From positions 62,001-126,000 of the forward strand of contig NZ_CANLOZ010000006.1 of NCBI RefSeq assembly GCF_947492965.1: DNA of 64,000 bases. The letters run 5' to 3'. Of the stretch, positions 18,426 through 26,900 are shown in pieces (the stretch's first letter is position 1; each line of letters opens with the position of its first letter). Origin of the DNA: an uncultured Aquimarina sp. Its GTDB lineage: Bacteria; Bacteroidota; Bacteroidia; Flavobacteriales; Flavobacteriaceae. The notes below the pieces were generated by a model. The model was not told where the DNA came from and made no database searches. It saw only the letters and a list, made by a program, of their open reading frames with translations. The position numbers were made by a program, and so were the translations under genes.

Positions 18426-18920
18426 ATGGCAATCCAAAGGCTGGTTTTAGACGATGTTATTGATGATGATTATGAGCTTATTGCCGTTCATAGTTCGATA
18501 GCTACCTACAGATTAGCTTTTATTTTAAATAAGCATCTAGACTTACGACTTTTCAGAAAAAAAGAAGATATAAATTTTGAACATGAGACACATACGGCAA
18601 GTTTTCCGATGTTTCAGTATCATGATCAATTTAGATATAATATGTATAGTCTGTTGGGAAATAAATTTAAAACAAAAATTAAATCCGATACGATAGCAGC
18701 TGAAGGCTTATTTGCATCAACTGCTTCAGAAAGAGCTATTACAGAATATCTAATTCCTGAACTAAAAAATGTAGATTACTTTTTAAAGGTAGAAGCTGAA
18801 ACTTCCCAATTTTCAAGTAAAGCTCTCATAGAAAATCTACTTACTATTCCACAAATTGTAACTGCTTACGCTGTGGATTATACTCAACTAAAATCAAAGA
18901 ACAACTTAATATTTGAATAA
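18426..18920 (+). CDS. IPExxxVDY-family protein
   Basis: 164-aa cytoplasmic protein of a Bacteroidota family named for a C-terminal motif, here in the variant form IPQIVTAYAVDY with Gln for Glu. No enzymatic motif is seen. Its stop overlaps the pyk start by one base (TAATG at 18918-18922), so it is translationally coupled to pyruvate kinase. That coupling, together with the family's conserved position beside pyk, suggests a role connected with glycolysis or its regulation. The function is unknown. Confidence 0.85.
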   Translation: MAIQRLVLDDVIDDDYELIAVHSSIATYRLAFILNKHLDLRLFRKKEDINFEHETHTASFPMFQYHDQFRYNMYSLLGNKFKTKIKSDTIAAEGLFASTASERAITEYLIPELKNVDYFLKVEAETSQFSSKALIENLLTIPQIVTAYAVDYTQLKSKNNLIFE

Positions 18921-20347
18921 TGCCAAACTCCAAAAAAACTAAGATAGTGGCAACGCTTGGACCCGCTACAAGCACGAAAGATGTACTAAAAAAAATGCTA
19001 GAAGCTGGTGTAAACGTTTTTAGAATCAACTTTTCGCATGCTGATTATGAAGATGTAAAAGAGCGAGTAAAAATGATTCGTGACTTAAATGCCAAACATG
19101 GGTTTAATGCTGCTATTTTAGCAGATCTACAAGGTCCAAAATTACGAGTTGGTGTCATGAAAGGTGATATTATTGTTAACGATGGAGATCATATAAATTT
19201 TGTTACTGGAGAACCTTTCGAAGGAACTTCCGACAGTGTTTATATGAACTACGCAAACTTTCCAAAAGATGTAAAATCCGGAGAAAGAATTTTATTAGAT
19301 GACGGGAAATTAATTTTTGAAGTTGTTTCTTCTAATAATAAGGATACAGTAAAGGCAAAAGTAATTCAGGGAGGTCCTTTAAAGTCTAAAAAAGGAGTTA
19401 ACTTACCTAATACGAATATTTCTTTACCTGCGCTTACAGAAAAGGACGTAAAAGATGCAATTTTTGCCTGTAGTCTAGAAGTAGATTGGATTGCATTATC
19501 ATTTGTTAGACATGCTCAGGATCTTATAGAATTACAAGATCTTATTAAGGAACACAGCGAACATAAGATTCCTATCGTTGCAAAAATCGAAAAACCTGAA
19601 GGTGTAGAAAATATAGATAAGATTGTTGCTTATTGCGATGGTCTTATGGTTGCCAGAGGAGATCTAGGTGTAGAAATTCCTGCTCAAGAAGTTCCTTTAA
19701 TTCAGAAAAAGTTAGTGCTTAGGGCTAAGACGGCTAGGATACCTGTTATTATAGCAACGCAGATGATGGAGACCATGATCGATAGTTTAACCCCAACACG
19801 TGCAGAAGTAAATGATGTTGCCAACTCGGTAATGGATGGCGCTGATGCAGTTATGTTATCCGGAGAGACTTCGGTAGGTAAATATCCTGTACAAGTTATC
19901 GCTACTATGACTAAAATAATTAATAGTGTAGAAAACTCTGAGCTTATTCAGGTTCCTCAGGACCCTCCTCATATAAGAACTAATCGATTCATTACTAAAT
20001 CTATTTGTTACCATGCAGCACATATGGCCAACGATATTAACGCCAAAGCTATCTGTACATTAACTAATAGTGGTTATACCGCTTTTCAGATTTCTGCCTG
20101 GAGACCAGGAGCTCACATTTTAGTATTTACCAGTAATAGAAGAATATTATCACAACTAAGTCTTCTTTGGGGCGTTAAAGCATTTTATTACGATAAATAT
20201 GTAAGTACTGACGAAACAGTTCATGACGTTAATAATTTAGCATTAGAACGAGGTTTTGTAGAAAAAGGTGATATGCTTATCAATCTAGCAGCCATGCCAG
20301 TAATAGAAAAAGGAATGGTAAATACCTTAAGAGTATCACTTATGTAA
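18920..20347 (+). CDS. pyk: Pyruvate kinase
   Basis: Converts phosphoenolpyruvate and ADP to pyruvate and ATP. 475 aa. It shows FRINFSH, LADLQGPKLRVG, the catalytic Lys and metal-binding segment VAKIEKPEG, the MVARGDLGVE loop, and the signature ATQMMETMIDSLTPTRAE followed by DGADAVMLSGETSVGKYP. The C-terminal allosteric domain is complete. It is coupled to the preceding gene by a one-base overlap and ends at a strong bidirectional terminator. Confidence 0.97.
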   Translation: MPNSKKTKIVATLGPATSTKDVLKKMLEAGVNVFRINFSHADYEDVKERVKMIRDLNAKHGFNAAILADLQGPKLRVGVMKGDIIVNDGDHINFVTGEPFEGTSDSVYMNYANFPKDVKSGERILLDDGKLIFEVVSSNNKDTVKAKVIQGGPLKSKKGVNLPNTNISLPALTEKDVKDAIFACSLEVDWIALSFVRHAQDLIELQDLIKEHSEHKIPIVAKIEKPEGVENIDKIVAYCDGLMVARGDLGVEIPAQEVPLIQKKLVLRAKTARIPVIIATQMMETMIDSLTPTRAEVNDVANSVMDGADAVMLSGETSVGKYPVQVIATMTKIINSVENSELIQVPQDPPHIRTNRFITKSICYHAAHMANDINAKAICTLTNSGYTAFQISAWRPGAHILVFTSNRRILSQLSLLWGVKAFYYDKYVSTDETVHDVNNLALERGFVEKGDMLINLAAMPVIEKGMVNTLRVSLM

Positions 20348-20376
20348 AAGAACCTCTTTGCTATAGAAAGAAACAA

Positions 20377-20414
20377 AAAACGACTTCTGATGATTATAAT
20401 TCAGAAGTCGTTTT
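20377..20414. terminator. Bidirectional terminator between pyk and response regulator
   Basis: Arms AAAACGACTTCTGA and TCAGAAGTCGTTTT around a 10-nt loop, between convergent genes. Confidence 0.85.
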
Positions 20415-20417
20415 ATT

Positions 20418-20828
20418 TTAGGCTGAAGCATTAAAAATACCTTCCAGATCTTCTATAGTTATGGGTTTAATTAAGTAATCTTTTACGCCTTTGATTTCTT
20501 TTGCTTTATTAATATCCACTGGATTGATAGAAGAACTCACAATATACAGGGTGATCACTTTACCAAACTTATTCTTTATCCCACAAAATTGTTCTAAAAA
20601 CTGCCATCCATCCATTACTGGCATATTAAGGTCAAGAAAAATTATTTCTGGAAGATTTTCCTCATCCATATTACTTAAGATAGCTTCAAAATAGCTTAAT
20701 GCTTCTTTGCCATTCTCAAAAACTAATAAGTTTTTGCAAAGGTGTTTTGCTTCAATTATTCGTTTTACCAAATTTACATAGACACTATCATCATCGATGA
20801 TACATGCTATTCCTATTTTATCGCCCAT
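20418..20828 (-). CDS. Single-domain response regulator (REC)
   Basis: 136-aa stand-alone receiver domain with no output domain. It shows the acidic pocket IIDDDSVYV, the phosphoacceptor Asp in IIFLDLNMPVMDGW, the switch Ser in IVSSSINP and the conserved Lys in DYLIKPI. It starts 19 nt after the histidine kinase gene and is probably cotranscribed, so that kinase is its likely partner. With no DNA-binding domain it must act through protein contact or a phosphorelay. Confidence 0.93.
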   Translation of the reverse strand: MGDKIGIACIIDDDSVYVNLVKRIIEAKHLCKNLLVFENGKEALSYFEAILSNMDEENLPEIIFLDLNMPVMDGWQFLEQFCGIKNKFGKVITLYIVSSSINPVDINKAKEIKGVKDYLIKPITIEDLEGIFNASA

Positions 20829-20847
20829 TTTATAAGAATTGTGTGTT

Positions 20848-22299
20848 TTAAAATTTTATAGTAAATGTCGTTCCTTCATTTACCTCACTATCAACTGTGA
20901 TAGTTCCATCCAAAGATTCCACTTGATTTTTGGTCATAAACAACCCAATACCCACTGCATCTTTATTATAGTGGAACGTCTTGTACATACCAAATACTTT
21001 ATCCTTAAAAAGAGTCAAATCAATCCCTCTTCCGTTATCAGAAACTTTTAAGTACGCGTTTCCATTCTCGTTATATGTTTTAATAACAATCACAGGATCC
21101 CGTTCTGGATGTTTATACTTTATAGCGTTGGTAATCAAATTCAGTAAAATACTTTCTAAATAAGCTGGTATGTAATCTATTTGTTCTACTTCGGTAAAAT
21201 CTGGTCGAATTTGACAATTACTGTTACTAATCATATGACTAATTCCATTAACTACTAACTTTAGTGCCTCATTAAAGTATACAACAACTCGTTCTTGTTT
21301 ATTGTTTGTTTGTATAGTAACCACCTCATTTAGGTGTTCTATAGTAGTATTTAGATTATCAGAAATTGTCTTTACTTCCTTAATTAGCCCTTCTTTCTCT
21401 TTAGGATCTTCTATATCTTCTATGAGTTGAACTAATAATGATAAGTTGCTTGTATGAGATCTAAGATTATGAGAAACAATATGTGCGAAATTAAAAAGTC
21501 TAGAATTCTGAGCGGCTATAATGTCTACCGATTTCTGTAAACTTATTTCTTTTCTTTTGATTTCATCTATATCCTGAAAAACACCTCGAATACCAATTAT
21601 TTCTTTCCCTTCATTGTAAATTGGTTTCCCGATTGCTCTCGCCCAAAACTCTCTTTTATTAGCGGTGACCATTTTGATTTCTGTATTAAAAGGAGTTCCC
21701 ATGATAGCGCAATTAAAAAAACAATCCGCTGCTAATTGTCTATGATCCTCGGCATAATAATCTGCAGAATCCTTTAAAGAGGGTTTATAATCTTCTGGGT
21801 ATTCTAAAATCCGATAGGTCTCAAAATCCCAGTAACTTTCTCTTTTCTGAAAATCCACATACCAACTCCCTGTAGAAGTCATCTGTGCAGTCTCTTTATA
21901 ATAAAAGTTATCCTTTTTTATCGTTCGGTCAGGCTCTATGTTAGTTTCGAAAAAAAATAAAAACTGTATCCCCGCTTTTATGTTTACAGGTAATTCATCA
22001 TTCGTAGCACATCGAAAAAATAGATACTGTCCATTTTTGTTACGAATCTTAATGTGCTGTTTAAAATTGGTGTTATTATTTCTGTAGTTAAGAAAATTGT
22101 CTCTAAATAAGGCTACGTCTTCTTCGTGAATGAGTTTTGAGATAAAATAATCAAAATTGGGCTTCACATCTTCTTTGGAATATCCCAATACTTCATAAAA
22201 TTTATCTGACCAATTTTCCCTATACGGATCCTTTAGCAATTGCCAATAACCCGTATTGAAATCTTGCATTACGTTATTAAAAAGTTCATTCTGGAGCAT
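20848..22299 (-). CDS. PAS-domain histidine kinase
   Basis: 483 aa and soluble, with no membrane segment, so it senses a cytoplasmic signal. Two PAS domains (about 10-120 and 135-255, the second ending in GIRGVFQDIDEIKRKE) precede the dimerisation helix with phosphoacceptor His in AHIVSHNLRSHTSNL. The ATPase domain follows with N-box NLITNAIKYKHPERD, G1 VSDNGRGIDL and G2 GIGLFMTKNQVE. HNLRSH differs from the common HELRTP form but is typical of a Bacteroidota group. The response regulator is directly downstream. Confidence 0.93.
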   Translation of the reverse strand: MLQNELFNNVMQDFNTGYWQLLKDPYRENWSDKFYEVLGYSKEDVKPNFDYFISKLIHEEDVALFRDNFLNYRNNNTNFKQHIKIRNKNGQYLFFRCATNDELPVNIKAGIQFLFFFETNIEPDRTIKKDNFYYKETAQMTSTGSWYVDFQKRESYWDFETYRILEYPEDYKPSLKDSADYYAEDHRQLAADCFFNCAIMGTPFNTEIKMVTANKREFWARAIGKPIYNEGKEIIGIRGVFQDIDEIKRKEISLQKSVDIIAAQNSRLFNFAHIVSHNLRSHTSNLSLLVQLIEDIEDPKEKEGLIKEVKTISDNLNTTIEHLNEVVTIQTNNKQERVVVYFNEALKLVVNGISHMISNSNCQIRPDFTEVEQIDYIPAYLESILLNLITNAIKYKHPERDPVIVIKTYNENGNAYLKVSDNGRGIDLTLFKDKVFGMYKTFHYNKDAVGIGLFMTKNQVESLDGTITVDSEVNEGTTFTIKF

Positions 22300-22342
22300 G
22301 TGAGGTTAGTTAAAACAAATATGTCTAACAAGATAAGAATTT

Positions 22343-22738
22343 CTAGTTATTTTCCTCTATTCTGTCTAACCTTATTGATAATGCTTTGGTGGAAATTTGC
22401 ACTTCTATAAACGATAAAAAAAGTGAAATCATAAGTGCAAAAAGACTGATACCAAATATTAAATTTGCCAAACTGTTTTTCTCAACATATAATAAAAACA
22501 TTGTGATTACACTCGTAAGAAAGCTAATAATTGCTATGGCTTGCATATTTCTTATCAGCCATAATCGCTTTCGTAAATTCTTAATCTGTAACCCTGTATT
22601 CTTAGATCTGGAATCTAAATATTCCTTATGCAATTGTCTTATCAATGCTGCGATTGCAAGATACCTAGCATTATACGCTAGCATCGTGAGAGAAATTGCA
22701 GGAAAAAGTAATGCTGGAATACCCATCGTAAGTGCCAT
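22343..22738 (-). CDS. DUF2721-family membrane protein
   Basis: 131-aa integral membrane protein with about three hydrophobic segments: the first around GIPALLFPAISLTMLAYNAR, the second MQAIAIISFLTSVITMFLLY, the third ANLIFGISLFALMISLFLSF. A basic loop (KNLRKRLWLIR) lies between the first two. The pattern fits DUF2721, whose function is unknown. The ATG at 22738 is preferred over a TTG two codons further out. Confidence 0.75.
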   Translation of the reverse strand: MALTMGIPALLFPAISLTMLAYNARYLAIAALIRQLHKEYLDSRSKNTGLQIKNLRKRLWLIRNMQAIAIISFLTSVITMFLLYVEKNSLANLIFGISLFALMISLFLSFIEVQISTKALSIRLDRIEENN

Positions 22739-22765
22739 AACCAAATGATTTTAGACACTAAGGTA

Positions 22766-23104
22766 CTAACTTTCTAGTTGTACTGATATCGCGGCACAAA
22801 CAATTGTAATTATTAATATGCCCAAACCTGCAAATTGCCACAGTGGGCCTTTTGCTTTATTTTTTAATAGATCATATTCTTTTCTTATTGACAAAGGCAT
22901 TTCTTTGGTATAAAGAACATTTTTACAATGTTGACACTGAGACAATCCCTTTTTTCCTATTGGGAATAATGGAATCCAGAAAATATGCGCATGTCTTCTA
23001 TAAACACTTAAAACCAAAGATCCTTGTGTTCCGCAATTTGGACAAACGGAAATTTCTGATCTTTCTGATTTTAGGTGTACTGATTTGCTTCCGTAAATTA
23101 TCAT
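22766..23104 (-). CDS. Zinc-ribbon membrane protein
   Basis: 112 aa with two CxxC pairs (CPNCGTQG and CQHCKNV) about 36 residues apart that should bind one zinc, and one C-terminal transmembrane helix (FAGLGILIITIVCAAISV). The zinc ribbon should face the cytoplasm. Function unknown; the family is widespread in Bacteroidota. It lies 27 nt upstream of the DUF2721 gene in the same direction. Confidence 0.8.
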   Translation of the reverse strand: MIIYGSKSVHLKSERSEISVCPNCGTQGSLVLSVYRRHAHIFWIPLFPIGKKGLSQCQHCKNVLYTKEMPLSIRKEYDLLKNKAKGPLWQFAGLGILIITIVCAAISVQLES

Positions 23105-23171
23105 CTTCTTCTTTTTTTGGTGTTTAATTCATAAAAAGGAAATACAGTTTGTTCGGATGGTCTTAGAGATA

Positions 23172-23212
23172 ATACAAAATTCCCCAAAGTCGAACTTTAG
23201 GAAATTTTGTAT
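23172..23212. terminator. Long near-perfect inverted repeat after the collagen-like gene
   Basis: ATACAAAATT and AATTTTGTAT outer arms continue into inner AAAGT/ACTTT arms, with only two mismatches over about 20 pairs. It begins 14 nt past the stop of the minus-strand collagen-like gene. It probably forms the mRNA 3' end although no long T-run follows. Confidence 0.6.
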
Positions 23213-23226
23213 CATAATCTTTTTGT

Positions 23227-23802
23227 TTATTTTATATCAAAAAGAGCAGTTATTTCCTCGTATGACATTTTCTCAAAATCTTGAGCTGATCTTCCTGCTG
23301 TTTGTCCTCCAGGAATAATTATATATCTAAAATCATTGAAGAATGTAAATAGATTAGTGCCGCCGTCAGTTGTACTAGCTTCGACTTGTAATGAAGCTCC
23401 ACCTGTAGTATCCAATAGCCTCAATAGATAATATTCATTTTGAGATGCCAATAAATAAGGTAATTGATATATCTCATAATCAGTATCATTTCCATTTCTT
23501 CCGTATACTAATACCACATCAGATGCAAGATTAAATTCTGAACTGCTAAGTACATCTAATCCTTGAAAATTTGATTGTTGAGCACCATCTAATACAAAGT
23601 CTCTAGCAATCCAGTCTGAGTAAATAACATTTGCCGTTCCAGGATCTCCTTGATCGCCTTGCGGCCCTTGATCTCCTTGTTCTCCTTGTGGTCCCTGTTC
23701 ACCTTGCGGCCCTACAGCTCCATCTTCGCCTTCACAGGAAATAACACTTGCAGATAGTAATATAACTAATACACATCCCATTAAATTTTTCATTGCTTTC
23801 AT
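23227..23802 (-). CDS. Collagen-like repeat lipoprotein
   Basis: 191 aa. A lipoprotein signal (LLSASVISC) is followed at once by about eleven Gly-X-Y triplets rich in PQG, EQG and DQG (roughly residues 25-56), which would form a short collagen-like triple helix and so a trimeric stalk. The remaining 130 residues are a globular domain without recognised motif (YSDWIARDF ... YIIIPGG). Similar lipoproteins occur singly in many flavobacteria; function unknown, presumably surface or periplasmic. Confidence 0.85.
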   Translation of the reverse strand: MKAMKNLMGCVLVILLSASVISCEGEDGAVGPQGEQGPQGEQGDQGPQGDQGDPGTANVIYSDWIARDFVLDGAQQSNFQGLDVLSSSEFNLASDVVLVYGRNGNDTDYEIYQLPYLLASQNEYYLLRLLDTTGGASLQVEASTTDGGTNLFTFFNDFRYIIIPGGQTAGRSAQDFEKMSYEEITALFDIK

Positions 23803-23858
23803 TTTAAAAAAGTATTTTAAGTTAATGGTACAAACTTAATTAGGTGTCGTTTTAAGGA

Positions 23859-23893
23859 TGTCCGAAATATTTGAAATTCAATAAATTCGGACG
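23859..23893. repeat. 35-nt intergenic element, copy 1
   Basis: TGTCCGAA and TTCGGACG arms around TTTGAAATTCAA. It aligns without gaps to 26862-26896 and 29140-29174. It lies 25 nt past the stop of the minus-strand lipoprotein gene at 23919. Confidence 0.7.
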
Positions 23894-23918
23894 TTTTTAA
23901 GGGTAAACACCTAAGATA

Positions 23919-24569
23919 TTATTGATATGATTCTCTACAAGAAATCAACTGTTTTAAAGCAGTATCTAATTGATATTTCTTCCACAACGGTATATCTTTT
24001 TCTATGGTCAAAGGGTTTTGCTCAGACTTGATATATTCTTTTATAGAAACCACAACAGGGTCATTGTTATCTTCAATTTTAAGTATAGATTTTCCGCCAG
24101 GAGTACTATAATTTCCTTCATACTCATAACAAAATACAATAACACTATCTCCTTCTTTAACATCTACATCAGCAAAACAATCTGATATGACATAGTTTTG
24201 TTCATGATACGAGCTGTTTGTGGACTCTATAGAAGTAAGAACCTCATCCACTCTTATTACTCCTTTCCGAGCTGTGTAGTGAGGTTGTTCTGTTTTATTA
24301 TAGATCTTATCCACTGTCCCTAAAAAAACCAAGCTATATTTTTCACCACAATTTCCAATAAACGGACCACTTTGTGGCCACCAATATGTATATCCAATCT
24401 TTAGGGTATCTTTTAAATTAACCTCCTTTGAAGTTGATAGCACTATATTCTTTTTAGGCTCTCTTTTAGATTTTTTGTTTTCACACTGAATAAAAAGAAA
24501 TGATAAGTAAAAAACGCACGCTAGAACCTTGATCAACTTCATTTTTTGATATATAGCTAAAAATATCAT
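23919..24569 (-). CDS. Hypothetical lipoprotein
   Basis: 216 aa (207 from the internal ATG at 24542). A lipoprotein signal VFYLSFLFIQC is followed by a lysine-rich linker and a domain with several Cys (GNCGEKYSLVFLGTV, VISDCFADVDV, FCYEYEG), which suggests disulphides outside the cytoplasm. The ATG at 24569 overlaps the upstream stop as ATGA, which favours coupling and the longer form; the shorter form has the neater signal peptide. No family recognised. Copy 1 of a 35-nt intergenic repeat lies just downstream. Confidence 0.7.
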   Translation of the reverse strand: MIFLAIYQKMKLIKVLACVFYLSFLFIQCENKKSKREPKKNIVLSTSKEVNLKDTLKIGYTYWWPQSGPFIGNCGEKYSLVFLGTVDKIYNKTEQPHYTARKGVIRVDEVLTSIESTNSSYHEQNYVISDCFADVDVKEGDSVIVFCYEYEGNYSTPGGKSILKIEDNNDPVVVSIKEYIKSEQNPLTIEKDIPLWKKYQLDTALKQLISCRESYQ

Positions 24570-25177
24570 TTAAGAGAAAAAGTTACCGTAACATAATACT
24601 TTATTGGTGTTTTTATTGCCATCGAATTAAAATATTTCTGCTTATTATTATGGTTTTCAATTTTAATAATCTCTCCAATATTTCCCCCAATATTCTCAGC
24701 AATTTTAGTGGCTGCATTTCTGGCATCATCAATAGCATCTTTACTCAGTTTTCCCATTTCTTCATCGGTCATTTCTTTAGATATAATATCAACTTTTGTA
24801 TTTGTAACGCCTTCCATACTCTGACTCAAAACCAATTTTACTTCATCTAAAGAGGTAGTTTTATAAAAATAAAACCTAGATGTGTTATAGCTATATGATG
24901 TAATCCGATACAGCTGATCCTCTTCAAAACGACTAAAATCGATATTTACTTTACTTAATGAAGCTGCAAATTCTTTAGCTACATCATCTACTGTTTTTCC
25001 TTTTATATTTCTGTAACTATCTCCAACGATCTCTCTGAATTCTACATTTACAATATACTCGTTAATCTCAGGTTGCATATTAGTTTCTCCTATTACTGTT
25101 ATTGAATTCATCTTTTGTGCATTTAGAATAGTTTGACATACAAGAAGAACAAGTATTGTTATTTTAATAGATCTCAT
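24566..25177 (-). CDS. SIMPL-domain (DUF541) exported protein
   Basis: 203 aa with a cleavable signal peptide (ITILVLLVCQTILNAQ). The mature start SITVIGETNMQPEINEYIVNVEF and the C-terminal helix DDARNAATKIAENIGGNIGEI fit the SIMPL/DUF541 family of periplasmic or outer-membrane proteins, linked in other bacteria to oxidative stress and membrane integrity. It overlaps the downstream lipoprotein gene by 4 nt, so the two form a coupled pair. Confidence 0.8.
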   Translation of the reverse strand: MRSIKITILVLLVCQTILNAQKMNSITVIGETNMQPEINEYIVNVEFREIVGDSYRNIKGKTVDDVAKEFAASLSKVNIDFSRFEEDQLYRITSYSYNTSRFYFYKTTSLDEVKLVLSQSMEGVTNTKVDIISKEMTDEEMGKLSKDAIDDARNAATKIAENIGGNIGEIIKIENHNNKQKYFNSMAIKTPIKYYVTVTFSLK

Positions 25178-25216
25178 AATTTTCGATTTAAGTTTTTCCT
25201 TTATTTTTAAGTTTTT

Positions 25217-25747
25217 TTATGGCGTAACAGTTTCTTCAACACACCATTCTTCATATAAATTCATATGTTGCTGTATAAAGCTTGAAGTTCCAAATTGCAA
25301 GGGACAATGTGCTATATTTTGATCATCATTAACTTGAAGTTCAACCCTATTTCCAAGACCAATTGTTCCTAATAAACTACCTGTTTGCACTTGATCTCCT
25401 TTTGAAATAGTAACCTCAACAACGTGATCATATATAATAAGCCAAGTAGCATTATTACTTGGTTTTATCCATATTTCAAAATCATCAATAGTTGGGTTTC
25501 TTCTAACATCTACTACAATTCCCTCTGAAACCGATACCACTGGTATATCTGATTGATTACCAAAATATTCAATCGCTGGATTTTGCTGAGTAGGGGTAAG
25601 AAACTGTCCAAATGGAATGAATGAACTAACTTGCGCTATCGGTATTGGCGGAATCGTAAATAATGGTGGTGTACTGTCTAATAAAAAATTGTCATTTCTA
25701 CAGCCTATTACCGTTATAAAAACTATTAAAATCTTTATCGATTTCAT
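25217..25747 (-). CDS. Degenerate M23-like (LytM fold) lipoprotein
   Basis: 176 aa from ATG 25747; a GTG at 25783 is also open but adds residues before a good lipoprotein signal (ILIVFITVIGC). From about residue 70 it follows the M23 peptidase pattern: EGIVVDVRRNP, then WLIIYDHVVEVTISKGDQV, then TGSLLGTIG. The closing HxH zinc site of M23 enzymes is replaced by VELQV, so it should be catalytically dead, perhaps a peptidoglycan-binding or amidase-activating protein. It starts 35 nt past the Kelch gene on the same strand. Confidence 0.6.
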   Translation of the reverse strand: MKSIKILIVFITVIGCRNDNFLLDSTPPLFTIPPIPIAQVSSFIPFGQFLTPTQQNPAIEYFGNQSDIPVVSVSEGIVVDVRRNPTIDDFEIWIKPSNNATWLIIYDHVVEVTISKGDQVQTGSLLGTIGLGNRVELQVNDDQNIAHCPLQFGTSSFIQQHMNLYEEWCVEETVTP

Positions 25748-25782
25748 ATTATCGCTTAACTTACTTACTTCGCAATAAAACA

Positions 25783-26817
25783 CTATTCATATCCCCAAAT
25801 ATCATCATAATAAACAGCTCCATTTTGTAGACTAAAACCGTTTAGAATCCATAATTTGTTTGTATTGTAAACCGAAGTATGATAGCCTCTGGATGGAAAA
25901 TTTTTCTTAACGTTTATCTTCTCCCAAACCATTCCATCTTGACTAAACCAAATGTCATCATAATAGTCATTTTGTGGTCCTATACCACCCGTTAACCACA
26001 TTCCTGTTTTATTAAAAGTTATTGCATGATTCCTTCTAGGAGAAAATGGAATATTTACGCTGGCTAAATTCCATTGAAATCCATTTGTAGAGTACCAAAC
26101 ATCATTAAGGTAATTTCCACTATCATCATGTCCTCCGATAACCCATATTTTATTATCATATACTACTGTAGCATGTCCATAGCGCCTTCCAAATGGAGCC
26201 AGATTGGTTATCAAGTTCCATTGTATACCATCACTACTAGTCCATACATCTCCTTTTACATCATAATTATCACTTAACCCACCAATCAAAAACATTCTAT
26301 TTTCTATGCTGGCTAATGTATGCCATCTACGGGCAGAAAAAGGAGCGTTTTTTTGTGACTGCATCCAATCTTTTCCGTTTTTACTAAACCACATATCATT
26401 CAAATATTTATTTCCCTGTGTACCTCCTACAATCCACATCTTATTATCAGCAACGGTCATCGCATGTCCGTAGCGAACTGAAAATGGTGCGCTTTGGGTA
26501 ACTTCTTCCCAATCTTTGCCATCCTTACTACACCAAACATCATTATAAGTAAATTGATTTTGTACGCCACCAATCACCCACATTTTATTATCAAAAATAG
26601 TAGAGGTATGAGCTGCTCTTCCTCCATAAGGAGTTTCTCCATTTACCACAGTATTTGAAAAGCTAGGCTGATCAGTAGTTACAACTTTTTCTGAAGAAAC
26701 TAAAGAATGGGGCTCATTGGTAAAATCTTCTTTTAATTCACAACTACAAACTGCAAAAAACGCTACCAATAGTCTTAAGAAACCTTTGATTCTAAATTCA
26801 TTTCTCATATCACACAT
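25783..26817 (-). CDS. Kelch-type beta-propeller lipoprotein
   Basis: 344 aa. A lipoprotein signal ends in FFAVCSC; six Kelch-like repeats follow, each with a HAxxxxxNKMWVIGG core and a NDVWxSxDGxxW partner strand (for example GHAMTVADNKMWIVGG, GHATVVYDNKIWVIGG, NHAITFNKTGMWLTGG). This predicts a six-bladed propeller on the outer face of a membrane, likely for protein or glycan binding. Both ATG 26817 and ATG 26808 are possible. It is first of a run with the M23-like gene. Confidence 0.85.
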   Translation of the reverse strand: MCDMRNEFRIKGFLRLLVAFFAVCSCELKEDFTNEPHSLVSSEKVVTTDQPSFSNTVVNGETPYGGRAAHTSTIFDNKMWVIGGVQNQFTYNDVWCSKDGKDWEEVTQSAPFSVRYGHAMTVADNKMWIVGGTQGNKYLNDMWFSKNGKDWMQSQKNAPFSARRWHTLASIENRMFLIGGLSDNYDVKGDVWTSSDGIQWNLITNLAPFGRRYGHATVVYDNKIWVIGGHDDSGNYLNDVWYSTNGFQWNLASVNIPFSPRRNHAITFNKTGMWLTGGIGPQNDYYDDIWFSQDGMVWEKINVKKNFPSRGYHTSVYNTNKLWILNGFSLQNGAVYYDDIWGYE

Positions 26818-26861
26818 TATTAAAATATCTAATCAAAAATAAACCTTGGTCTTATTTTACG

Positions 26862-26896
26862 TGTCCGAGAAGTTTGAATTTCAAAGAATTCGGATA
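26862..26896. repeat. 35-nt intergenic element, copy 2
   Basis: TGTCCGA and TTCGGATA arms around TTTGAATTTCAAA; 4 nt past the stop of the minus-strand gene at 26901. Same length and core as copies 1 and 3. Confidence 0.7.
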
Positions 26897-26900
26897 TTAT

